Part shown: positions 1-7,500 of the stretch, piece by piece
Numbering within the stretch: position 1 is the first letter of the stretch
Layout: each line of letters opens with the position of its first letter
Origin: Akkermansiaceae bacterium
GTDB taxonomy: Bacteria > Verrucomicrobiota > Verrucomicrobiia > Verrucomicrobiales > Akkermansiaceae
Assembly (NCBI GenBank): GCA_028293225.1
Contig: JAQGPE010000358.1
Location: 1 to 14,073 of the forward strand
DNA: 14,073 nt
Direction: 5' to 3'
Made by a program: the position numbers and the translations under genes
The notes under the pieces: generated by a model
The model's input: only the letters and a program-made list of their open reading frames with translations
Database searches by the model: none
What the model was told of the DNA's origin: nothing

Positions 1-285
1 TCCCCCTCCTCGCCTCTCAGCGGCAATGTCACGGTGACCGTCTATGACAAGGCCGGCAACCTGCTCACCAGCGGCGTGGTGAACAACATCTCCGATTCCC
101 AGGAAAACGGCTTCTTCGGCGTGGTCGCCACCAATGGTGAACAAATCGGCCGCATCAACGTTTACTCGGGCGCCAACGCCTTCGCGGGCGCCGACAACAT
201 CACCGTCTACAGCGTCCCGGAAGCCTCCGCTCTGAGCCTGGCCGGCCTCGCCGCGCTCGGCCTGCTGCGCCGCCGCCGCCACTGA
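1..285 (+). CDS. C-terminal end of a PEP-CTERM-type exported protein (5' end outside window)
   Basis: The frame is open from base 1 to the TGA at 283-285, so only the last 94 residues are present; the GTG at 34 is internal. The segment is beta-rich and ends in a sorting tail: a VPEA motif, a short hydrophobic helix (LSLAGLAALGLL) and a basic RRRRH terminus. This is the layout of PEP-CTERM signals, which in known systems send secreted proteins to an exosortase (EpsH/XrtA-type) in the inner membrane, where the tail is removed. The usual PEP is VPEA here, a variant I associate with Verrucomicrobiota. The catalytic part of the protein, if any, lies upstream and cannot be judged. No exosortase gene is in the window. 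Confidence is high for the tail and nil for a specific function. Confidence 0.85.
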   Translation, partial: SPSSPLSGNVTVTVYDKAGNLLTSGVVNNISDSQENGFFGVVATNGEQIGRINVYSGANAFAGADNITVYSVPEASALSLAGLAALGLLRRRRH

Positions 286-324
286 GCCGCTGCCCGGCAG
301 GGAGATCCGATCCCCTTTCCACGC

Positions 325-362
325 ACGAATGCCTGCTCCGTCACCACGGACCAGGCATTCGT
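325..362 (+). terminator. Hairpin terminator downstream of the PEP-CTERM gene
   Basis: There is a perfect 11-bp inverted repeat (325-335 with 352-362, ACGAATGCCTG and its complement). Inside it, after one mismatch, a further 4-bp stem (TCCG/CGGA) closes a 6-nt loop. It sits 40 nt after the stop codon. The following T-tract is poor (TCATGTC), so it may terminate weakly or act as an mRNA 3' stabiliser. Confidence 0.6.
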
Positions 363-445
363 CATGTCAGAGGCCCACCTCCGCACGATTCCACCTCCGA
401 TCGTGACAAATCCATGAGAGCTGATAGACAAGGCCCCTAAGCCCG

Positions 446-1369
446 ATGATGTCGCGATACCAGCTCTACCCTGCGGAGGCCCCTTCCGGTCCGGAAGTGA
501 CCTGGTCGCCGCGGCTGAATCTGGTCCGCAGCGACTCCACCGTGGCCAAGGTCTCCCTCATGGACGCCGCCTGGGAGCAACTCACCCCCTGCGGCGATCC
601 CGGCGCGCCCGACCTGGTCCTCTACATCCGCCGCGGCGGCCACGGCTCTTGGTGGAATCCCGCCGGCGATGTCTGCGGCCACCTGACCTACGAGCGGATC
701 CGCGGTGAACTCGGCAGCGAAATCGACCGCTGGCAGCAGGAAGACCCTGCCACCGCCCTGCTGCTCGCCGAGGTGTTCGGCCGCCTGTCCCGGCCCTCCG
801 GCCCGGAGCCGCTCATCCTCCAGGAGAGCCTGGAAATCGCCGGCCGCCAGAGCCCCTCCGTCCTCACCCCCTACGGCCGCATCCCGTTGCCCCTCGCCGC
901 CCCGGAAATCCACCGCGTGCTGGCCCTGGCCTACCTGCTGGTCCGCACCTGGCTGCTCCACCACGCCGCCGCGGCCAAGCACCCCGGCCGCGAAATCCCC
1001 GGCCGCATCTCCATTCTCTGCGACGAACTCGACGACTGCCGGACCACTCCGGCCGCCGTCTACGCCGCTCTGCTCGCTCTCGGCGGGAAACCGGCCGCCG
1101 TCCGGATCGTTGCCACCACGACTCAACGCCGCGCCGTGCGCCTGGCCAAGGACAGCTGGAACGCCGCCGCCGACAGCCTTTTCGAACTCGCCCTGGAAGG
1201 CGGCGTCGCCGTCCTGGAGGACATCATCCTCCCCCGCAGCTCCGCCTGGGCCGGCTCCGATCCCGGCGCCGCCGACCCCCTGCAGGAAGCCCAAGACAAA
1301 GCGCAGACCTTCATCCAGGCCCGCCGGCGCTGGGTCCCCCGTCCCCTCCCCCAGACCGACGCGGGCTGA
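446..1369 (+). CDS. Degenerate P-loop ATPase-like protein (AAA/ABC-type, probably inactive)
   Basis: This is a 307-residue cytosolic protein without signal peptide or membrane helix. From memory it aligns along its length with bacterial AAA-type (SMC/ABC-like) ATPases that carry SPRLNLxxGDNGLGK(T/S)FLLD, VLYARxDGxFxVWDP, TPYGxVPxxHASAGMxRILALAYLLVW, IxFLIDExEAHLHP and VATHSPL. Here the counterparts are SPRLNLVRSDSTVAKVSLMD (21-40), DLVLYIRRGGHGSWWNP (56-72), TPYGRIPLPLAAPEIHRVLA (141-160), ISILCDELDDC (188-198) and IVATTTQ (221-227). The Walker B acidic pair D193/E194 survives. The P-loop glycines, the ASAG signature, the HLHP segment and the H-switch histidine are gone. It is also shorter than the intact family, mainly between the P-loop and the VLYIR strand. 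The frame is intact with normal high-G+C codon use, so it looks like a maintained gene and not fresh decay. An in-frame TAG at 425-427 rules out an upstream extension; ATG 449 is an alternative start. ATP hydrolysis is unlikely; the role is unknown. Confidence 0.8.
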   Translation: MMSRYQLYPAEAPSGPEVTWSPRLNLVRSDSTVAKVSLMDAAWEQLTPCGDPGAPDLVLYIRRGGHGSWWNPAGDVCGHLTYERIRGELGSEIDRWQQEDPATALLLAEVFGRLSRPSGPEPLILQESLEIAGRQSPSVLTPYGRIPLPLAAPEIHRVLALAYLLVRTWLLHHAAAAKHPGREIPGRISILCDELDDCRTTPAAVYAALLALGGKPAAVRIVATTTQRRAVRLAKDSWNAAADSLFELALEGGVAVLEDIILPRSSAWAGSDPGAADPLQEAQDKAQTFIQARRRWVPRPLPQTDAG

Positions 1370-1376
1370 GAGCCCG
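1362..1376 (+). terminator. Weak hairpin over the stop codon of the ATPase-like gene
   Basis: CGGGCT (1362-1367) and AGCCCG (1371-1376) form a 6-bp stem with a GAG loop, overlapping the TGA at 1367-1369. There is no T-run. A second imperfect inverted repeat (GTCAGC 1408-1413 with GCTGAC 1433-1438) follows in this 149-nt convergent gap. Neither is a convincing intrinsic terminator. Confidence 0.25.
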
Positions 1377-1518
1377 TTCCGGTTCCGATCGTCGGAGGAA
1401 AAGAGCAGTCAGCCGCCCGAGCCTGCCAGGCAGCTGACCGTCCAAGTGGAGATGTCCTGCATGGGCTGAACACCTCCCCCTGGAAAACATCCGCTAACGA
1501 TTGAGGCTCGCTCCCCGG

Positions 1519-2808
1519 TCAGGTTACCGGATCCAGGGCCAATTGCCTGCTGCCCTCTTCAGTTCTCGAGTAATATCTTCCGAGGCAATGACCCACCACC
1601 ATCCAGATGGCGGCAAGGCAGGCCACAATCAGAGCAATCGGCCCAAGCGTCAGCCCCAGCCCGTGCGTCAGCCCGGTGAATGCCCAGGCAGAGACGGAAT
1701 CCCCGCCACGATAGACCAGGATGTCGATGACACTCTTCGCCTTGTAGCGGGTTTCCTGATCCACGGCGGTGAAAAGCATCTCACGCGCGGGACGGGTGAT
1801 CGCATAGTTCCCGGCCCGTGCGATGACCTGTAGGATCAGAGCGACCCAGAGAAACGGCCCGATCGACAGCATCACCATGCCCAGCGCCACCACCGCCGGC
1901 ACCATGCCGAGAGTGGTCGCAAGACCGAACCGCTTGGTCAACCGGCTGGTGCCGAACATCGCGGTAGCCAACGCCAGGATATTCACGGCGAGCTCGACCC
2001 CGCTCAATATCTGCACCCGGTGGGCCGCATCCACCCCAACCATCAGGTTCTTCAATTCAAAATAGATCAACGTATTGATGAACGTGTAGAGAAACATGAA
2101 TAAAGAGATCAACAGCATATAGGAGCTCTTGAATAACAACAGGAATCCCGCAAATGGATTGCCGCCGATCACTTGATTCTTACCCTTGATCGTGAAGTCG
2201 CCGTCCTTGGATCTCCCCAGGAAGCTTAACAAGATCCATGGGAGGCACAGCAGCACCGACGGAATGATCAGCAGGTGATCCACCCCCACCAGGCGCACCA
2301 GCACGACGGTCACCAGCGGCCCGACAATCGCCCCGAGGCTGGCGCCCGATGCGATAAATCCAAACAGCCTTTTGGCCTGTTCCGATGAGAAAACATCAGC
2401 CATCAAACTCCAGAACACCGACACGTTGAACAAGGTGAACACCCCCACCAGGACGTAGAAGCTCTTGTCGATCAGAGGAGTCTTGCCAATGACCTGGATC
2501 GCCACGTGGAAGCAGAAGAAGCCGCCGCCGAAGACGCTGTAGACCACCGGGACCAGCTTCTTTTTGTCGATCCGGGCACACAGCCAGCCATACAGCATCA
2601 CGGCCACCGCGCTGGCGGCAAACGTCAGGGTGAAAAGCTGGCTTGTCTCCGCATCGCTCCAGCCACTCGCCAGCGAATCCCGCACGGGTTTGAGGATCGA
2701 GCTGGACGCCATCAGCGTGAAGATCACCACGAAGGAAATCAGCGTGCCGCGAATCTCCCGCGGCTCGATGACGGCCCACTTCTTCAGTAAGTTCGATAAA
2801 AGATTCAT
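1519..2808 (-). CDS. ATP/ADP-translocase-like (COG3202) MFS-type transporter
   Basis: This is a 429-residue polytopic inner-membrane protein with about 12 hydrophobic segments, the normal size for free-living members of the NTP/NDP-exchange-transporter-like group. Family landmarks are KPVRDS after helix 1 (40-45), the VFWSLMADVFSSEQAKRLFG block (131-150), and near the C-terminus NYAITRPAREMLFT (334-347) followed by YKAKSVIDILVYRGGD (355-370). In chlamydiae, rickettsiae and plastids, relatives exchange ATP, ADP or other nucleotides. In free-living bacteria the substrate is not established, so nucleotide exchange should not be assumed. It starts 27 nt after the oxidoreductase stop and is probably its co-transcribed partner. 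No good Shine-Dalgarno precedes ATG 2808. Codon use is A/T-richer than the flanking genes; for example 2041-2100 has only 20 G+C of 60. The family call is firm; substrate and direction are unknown. Confidence 0.85.
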   Translation of the reverse strand: MNLLSNLLKKWAVIEPREIRGTLISFVVIFTLMASSSILKPVRDSLASGWSDAETSQLFTLTFAASAVAVMLYGWLCARIDKKKLVPVVYSVFGGGFFCFHVAIQVIGKTPLIDKSFYVLVGVFTLFNVSVFWSLMADVFSSEQAKRLFGFIASGASLGAIVGPLVTVVLVRLVGVDHLLIIPSVLLCLPWILLSFLGRSKDGDFTIKGKNQVIGGNPFAGFLLLFKSSYMLLISLFMFLYTFINTLIYFELKNLMVGVDAAHRVQILSGVELAVNILALATAMFGTSRLTKRFGLATTLGMVPAVVALGMVMLSIGPFLWVALILQVIARAGNYAITRPAREMLFTAVDQETRYKAKSVIDILVYRGGDSVSAWAFTGLTHGLGLTLGPIALIVACLAAIWMVVGHCLGRYYSRTEEGSRQLALDPVT

Positions 2809-2835
2809 ATCGATATCTCAAGGTCGGAGACCGCC

Positions 2836-4002
2836 TCATTCCCATCCTTCGAGAACGATTTTCCCGACCGTGTGGCCCTGTTCGATCTTCGCATGCGCCT
2901 TTTGGAGATTGGCCGCGTTGATCGGCTTCATCACCTCGTTGGCCGTCGAAATCAGCTCGCCCTTGTCCACCATTTTTGAAATGGAATTGAGCAACCGCTG
3001 CTGCTCCACCATGTCGGTGGTTTGATAGGACGGCCGGGTAAAAACCGTCTCCCAGGCAAAGGTCACACTCTTCGGCTTCAGGGCCGAGATATCGACAGGG
3101 TCGCCTTTGGCTTCCTTGATGGAAGCAATGCTCCCCTGGGGCGCGATGACTTTCACCATCGCCGGCCAATGCTGCTCCATGTATCCCAGCACCAGGATAT
3201 AATCCACTGTCTCGATCCCCTTCGCGGCGAGTTCCTTGTCCAGGGGATTGCGATGATCCACAACGACACTTGCCCCGAGCTTTGTCACCCAGGCGCGGGA
3301 TTCCTCACTGGAGGCCGTGCCGATGACGCGAAGCTTCGCCACCTTGGCAGCGAGCTGGATCGCCATCGAGCCAACCCCACCGCCGCCGCCAATGATCAGG
3401 ATCGATTTCCCAGCGTCCTTTCCGTCCGGCGAAATCTTCAACCGGTCGAACAGCGACTCCCATGCGGTGATCCCGGTGAGCGGCAGCGCAGCCGCTTCCC
3501 CATAGGATAGGGAGGCTGGCTTCCTGCCGGCCAGCCGCTCGTCCACCAGATGAAACTCACTATCCGCGCCCGGCCGGGTAATGTCGCCGGAGTAAAACAC
3601 TTGATCTCCGACCTTGTAGTCGTGAACCCCCGGGCCGACTCCAACCACCTCGCCGGAAACATCCCAACCCAGGATGTGAGGGCTTTGATCGATATCCTCT
3701 CCGAAAAGCTTATACTGTCCGGATCGGATCTGGGTATCCACAGGATTGACGGAGATCGCCTTAACCGCAACGAGAAGATCCCGATCGCCCGGGACCGGGC
3801 GCGGAACCCGCGTATCGACGAAGCTTTCCTCACGATCCACCGGGAGATACGATTTCATGGCAACGGCTTTCATATCCTTCACTTTTGCATCTGCAGGTTT
3901 GGCTCCCAGTGAGCTAATCATAACGCTTGAAGCGAATACCGTGAGGCCGAGCAGACTTCTGTTCCGGGCGGCCCGGTTTGATTGATGACGTGTTAATCTC
4001 AT
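2836..4002 (-). CDS. Zinc-binding alcohol dehydrogenase family oxidoreductase (MDR, TIGR02817-like) with N-terminal signal peptide
   Basis: This is a 388-residue medium-chain dehydrogenase/reductase. From residue 44 (MKAVAMKSYLPVDREESF) it follows the ~340-residue TIGR02817-type family closely: SVNPVDTQIRSG (84-95), LGWDVSGEVV (111-120), the nucleotide-binding loop GGGGGVGSMAIQLA (205-218), the VVDHRNP segment (247-253) and the end HTVGKIVLEGW. Relatives are NAD(P)H-dependent quinone or enone reductases; I see no structural-zinc cysteine cluster. Oddly, residues 1-43 form a textbook Sec signal: a basic n-region (RLTRHQSNRAARNR), a hydrophobic core (LLGLTVFASSVMISSLGA) and PADA before K40. It lacks the twin arginine of a Tat signal, which an NADPH enzyme folded in the cytosol would be expected to need. 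The family-typical start would be ATG 3873, but its AAGGA lies only about 1-2 nt away, which is poor spacing. ATG 4002 also lacks a clear Shine-Dalgarno. It is divergent from the HxlR regulator and heads a probable two-gene operon with the transporter. Confidence 0.85.
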   Translation of the reverse strand: MRLTRHQSNRAARNRSLLGLTVFASSVMISSLGAKPADAKVKDMKAVAMKSYLPVDREESFVDTRVPRPVPGDRDLLVAVKAISVNPVDTQIRSGQYKLFGEDIDQSPHILGWDVSGEVVGVGPGVHDYKVGDQVFYSGDITRPGADSEFHLVDERLAGRKPASLSYGEAAALPLTGITAWESLFDRLKISPDGKDAGKSILIIGGGGGVGSMAIQLAAKVAKLRVIGTASSEESRAWVTKLGASVVVDHRNPLDKELAAKGIETVDYILVLGYMEQHWPAMVKVIAPQGSIASIKEAKGDPVDISALKPKSVTFAWETVFTRPSYQTTDMVEQQRLLNSISKMVDKGELISTANEVMKPINAANLQKAHAKIEQGHTVGKIVLEGWE

Positions 4003-4091
4003 GATTCAATTGATGAACGTCGTGAAGTAGGACCAACCTCAAAAATCCGCAAGTACGCACAATTCTGTGGTGTAGGTACAGAAAGGATACT
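4003..4091. promoter_or_regulatory. Divergent promoter/operator region between oxidoreductase and HxlR regulator
   Basis: This 89-nt gap must hold both promoters. An interrupted palindrome TGTA-GG-TACA lies at 4071-4080, directly before the regulator's GAAAGGA ribosome site (4081-4087). A related half-site AAGTAC occurs at 4051-4056, making a GTAC...GTAC arrangement (4053-4056 and 4076-4079). HxlR/DUF24 regulators bind short dyads overlapping the promoter of a divergent target and often autoregulate, so this is a plausible operator. No convincing -35/-10 pair could be assigned on either strand. The operator assignment is inference from context and symmetry. Confidence 0.4.
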
Positions 4092-4445
4092 ATGGTCTCC
4101 GCCATGAAGATGAAATGTTCCACTTCTGATTGCCCGGTCGATTTTGCCCTGGGGATGTTTGGCGGGAAATGGAAGGGATCGATCCTCTATCTCCTGCTGA
4201 ACGGCACGATGCGATTCAATGAACTCAAGAGGATGCTGTTCGATGTGACCCAGCGCATGCTCACGAGACAACTTCGCGAGCTGGAGCAAAGCGGCCTGGT
4301 GCACCGTCACGTCTATGCGCAAGTCCCGCCGAAGGTGGAATATTCGTTAACGGAAGCGGGTGAATCTCTCCGGCCTTTGCTCATGGATTTGGCCGTTTGG
4401 GGGAGGAAACACACTCCCGCCTCGGAGATCCCTCCCGCGGGCTGA
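4092..4445 (+). CDS. HxlR (DUF24/MarR-like) winged-helix transcriptional regulator
   Basis: At 117 residues it has the usual size of the family. Family features in order are CPVDFAL (14-20), the FGGKWKGSILYLLL strand/helix, RFNELKRML, the recognition region TQRMLTRQLRELEQSGLVHR, and the wing VPPKVEYSLTEAGESLRPLL followed by W. It should act as a DNA-binding dimer in the cytosol. Cys9 and Cys14 precede the winged helix. In studied members (YodB, HypR, CatR, QorR) an N-terminal cysteine in this area senses quinones, diamide or other electrophiles by thiol oxidation, so redox sensing is likely here too. The start at 4092 is supported by AAGGA about 4 nt upstream; the ATGs at 4104 and 4110 are spaced less well. 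The divergent oxidoreductase is the expected target, as for QorR/qor2 in Corynebacterium glutamicum. The inducer is unknown. Confidence 0.92.
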   Translation: MVSAMKMKCSTSDCPVDFALGMFGGKWKGSILYLLLNGTMRFNELKRMLFDVTQRMLTRQLRELEQSGLVHRHVYAQVPPKVEYSLTEAGESLRPLLMDLAVWGRKHTPASEIPPAG

Positions 4446-4470
4446 CCGCGCCGGTCGCCTCCCCTCCAAA

Positions 4471-4516
4471 AAAGAACAAGGCCACGCCAGGTTTCCCCGG
4501 CGTGGCCTGTCTTTCC
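4471..4516. terminator. Strong bidirectional intrinsic terminator between convergent genes
   Basis: A perfect 10-bp stem AGGCCACGCC (4479-4488) and GGCGTGGCCT (4499-4508) encloses a 10-nt loop. On the minus strand the stem is followed by TGTTCTTTTTTGG, a good U-tract, serving the 1054-residue gene that ends at 4538. On the plus strand GTCTTTCC follows, serving the HxlR gene that ends at 4445. Confidence 0.88.
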
Positions 4517-4537
4517 TGGATCGATCCTTTGCTCGGA

Positions 4538-7500
4538 TCAGAAGGTTCGCACCACCCGCACGAACAGCTTCGGCTGCCCGGCGATCGGCTGACCGCCTAC
4601 GGTCTGGCCTGCGAAATTCGCGGTCACCCCGGAGGTTCCGTTGCCGTTGTCGGTGATCGTCGCCGTCACCGTCGACCAGTTCACCAGATCGTTCGACACC
4701 TGCACCGCATAGGTGCCGGCATTCGCCGAACTGAAGGTGAAGCTCACCCCCGACGCCGGGCTGCCCGTCGTCGTGAAGCCGGTGATGTTGAACGGAGTCG
4801 CCACCGGTGACACCTGCGCCACCAGCGCCAGGCCGGACGGCACCGCCACCGTCGCAGGGCCGTCCGTCGACAGCAGCGGCAGGTTGAACGCCGGCGCCGC
4901 CGTCGTCTGCGCGCCGAACACTTCCCAGAAGGAGTTGCCCGTGCCCTGGAACATCAGCGTCTTGATCGTGTAGGTTCCGACCTGCAGATCCACCGCCCCG
5001 ACGGTGCGGCAGTTCGGCGACGAGACCTCGGTCACCATCATGTTGTTACGACCCGTCACCCCCACCTCTTCCTCGCGCAGCTTCGCATCATTCGGATGGT
5101 TGGTGGAGACGATCGATTTGAAGAACGGATTGCCCGGTCCATTGATGATCATGTAGCAGCCGTCGTCACCCTGGTAGCCCAGCTGATATTCACCCGCCAC
5201 CGTCACCACCAGCTGCCCGGTCGCACGCATCGCGTAGTTGTTGTCAGGACTGGACGTGTTCATCGGGAACGGATTGGAAGGCGAGAAAGAGCCCTCGTTC
5301 GTTGCCTGCGGATCCGTGAAGTTCAGATTGTTCCACGTCGTGATCGTGCCATTCGGCACCGGGTCCAGCGCTTCGGTCGCTGAGATCGATGCCTCCGCAT
5401 CGGCCACCGTGAGGTTGATCGTCATCAGGTCCGGCTGCGAAGTCTCCACCGTCCAGCCCGGGCTGGCGATCTTCGGCACGTTGACCGTGCCGTACGCCGT
5501 CGTATCTCCCACCAGCTGCCAGCCGTTCGGTGGCGTGCCGGTCGGCCACTCGCCGGCCGCTGCGGTCAGCTCGTAGTAGTAGCCGCCGGTGTTCTCGAAC
5601 TGCACGTACTCAAGATCGTAGGTGCCGGCCGGCAGGTCGATGACCGCCCGCGTGCCGCCGTTGTTGTCGGAGAACCACTCGTTCGGGTGCGACATATCGC
5701 GGTTGCCGCTGTCCACCACCTGCCGGAAGCTCGGCGTCGCTGTGGCGCCCGCACCCTTGATGCGCAGGAAGAAGCCGTCATCCCCGCGATACTGGAAGGT
5801 ATAGGTGCCGCCGCTGGTGATGTTGAGGCGGCTCTTCGCCACTGTCACCACGTTGTTGTCATCGGCAGACGTGTTGCCCGGGAAGGCCTGGTCAGGCAGA
5901 GCCACGCCACCGCCGGCCGGATTCGTATCCGGATCGGTCGCATTCAGCACCGGGCGCTGCACGTCGATGGTCAGACCATTCGCGTCGGTAGGCAGGCGGG
6001 TCGTGCTTTTCAGGAAATCGCTCGCCTGGGTGGCCGAGCCGACGCCCTGCGCATTCAGATACGTGCGGATGCCCCAGTTTCCAGCCGTGCCTGCCACCCC
6101 GGGAAGGGTCGGCGAGAAGCGGTCGCGGAAAGGCAACACCGAAGGATCGCCCGGCGTGCCGACCAGCGTCCAGGTATTCGTCTGAAGGTCCGCCGTGAAG
6201 GCACCCGGAGCCCAGGCCACCTCGTAGAAGGCCCCGCCGCCGCCGTCGTAGCCCAGGTAGGTGATGTCATACGTCCCGGCCGCATCGAAGTGATACACGC
6301 CGTGCATGTTGGAGTCGCCGGTGCCGCCGTCGAAGAACAGCGTCTGGTTGTCTCCCTTGTCGATGCCCGAGCCGTTGTTGTCGCCGTTCGCGGAGGTGAA
6401 ACGGCCGCCCGAGGGACCCGTCACCCGCATCGCAAAGCCGTCGTCACTGTGCACCGCGAAGGTGTAGTCGCCGGCCGCAGCTACGGTAACCTTCGTTTTT
6501 CCGACCACGATGAGCGACTGGTCGCCCAGATCGTCGGTGAGGATCGGAGAGTCATTGTTGAACTGGCCGCAGCTCGTGTCGTTGTTGGTGTCCGGATCGC
6601 GCCGGTTGAAGACGGCCGAGGACTCTTCGTCGAAAGCCGGGCTTGCCGCGATCGCGGTCAAGGCGGCCTGGTTGCCTCCCGCACCCACCTTGTATTCGCG
6701 GATGCCCCAGGTGCCCACCGTTCCAGCCAGGCCGGCCAGATTGGTCGGCAGCTTGTAGGAGGTCAGCGTTCCGGTGAAAATGTCAGGATCGCCGCCGCTG
6801 CTGCGTGGCACCGTCAGGGTGTAGTCGTAGCTCTGGTTCGCGGCGATCGCCGCCGTCACCTTGACCGTCGTGACAATGCCCGTTTTGGTCGCCGTCACCG
6901 TCGCCGGCACGTTGGCCCCGCCCGTGGTTAGCGCGATGGTGATGCCGGCCGGATTCACCACGGCACCGCCAATATCCGTCAGCACGATGGTGCCGCCGGT
7001 GACGGTCAGCGCCGCCGAGGTCTGCTCCACCGAGGGGCCCGGCAGATCGACCGTGCCATTGAGCACGAAGTTCGTGTATTCCAGCGGACCGGCGCCCACC
7101 GTCAGAATCCGGAAGTCCAGCTGGTCGCCGCCCTGGAGGGTGTCTGCCATCAGCGGCACCGTCACATGGGTCGCCGCCGCGCCGCGCACCGCCGTCACCG
7201 GCACCTGGCTGGCGATCGTCGTGAAAGGACTGCCGTTCACCGACACCTGCACGCTGTACTGCCGGTCGGAGCCGGCCACAGTCGTCGCACGCCGCGTGTC
7301 GAAGGTCAGCGTCGTCGGGTAAATGAACGCGCCAGGGTCCGCCACCGCGCCGAACTGGAAGTAGGAGGCATTCGAAACGCCGACATCCGTGAGCAGCGTC
7401 CCAGCCGTCTGGGTCGCATCCACCGTCACGTTGTTCTGGAAACGGGGGCTCGTCGTCGAGGTCCCCGCCGCCGGATTCAGCGTCTGCAGCGCCAGCAGCT

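Noticed and set aside
437..1294. 285-codon minus-strand frame opposite the ATPase-like gene
   Set aside because: Gly/Ala/Asp/Glu-rich shadow; the plus-strand frame carries recognisable family motifs.
705..1469. 254-codon plus-strand frame overlapping the ATPase-like gene
   Set aside because: Pro/Ser/Arg-rich out-of-frame translation with no protein-like pattern.
1420..1480. GGGAGGTG followed by ATG and a short minus-strand frame downstream of the transporter
   Set aside because: The frame is only 17 codons, spacing is long (10 nt), and nothing follows it; probably chance in G-rich DNA.
5687..6931. 414-codon plus-strand open frame opposite the PA14-repeat gene
   Set aside because: Its low-complexity Arg/Ala/Val/His composition mirrors the sense codons, while the minus strand shows a signal peptide and repeated domains.
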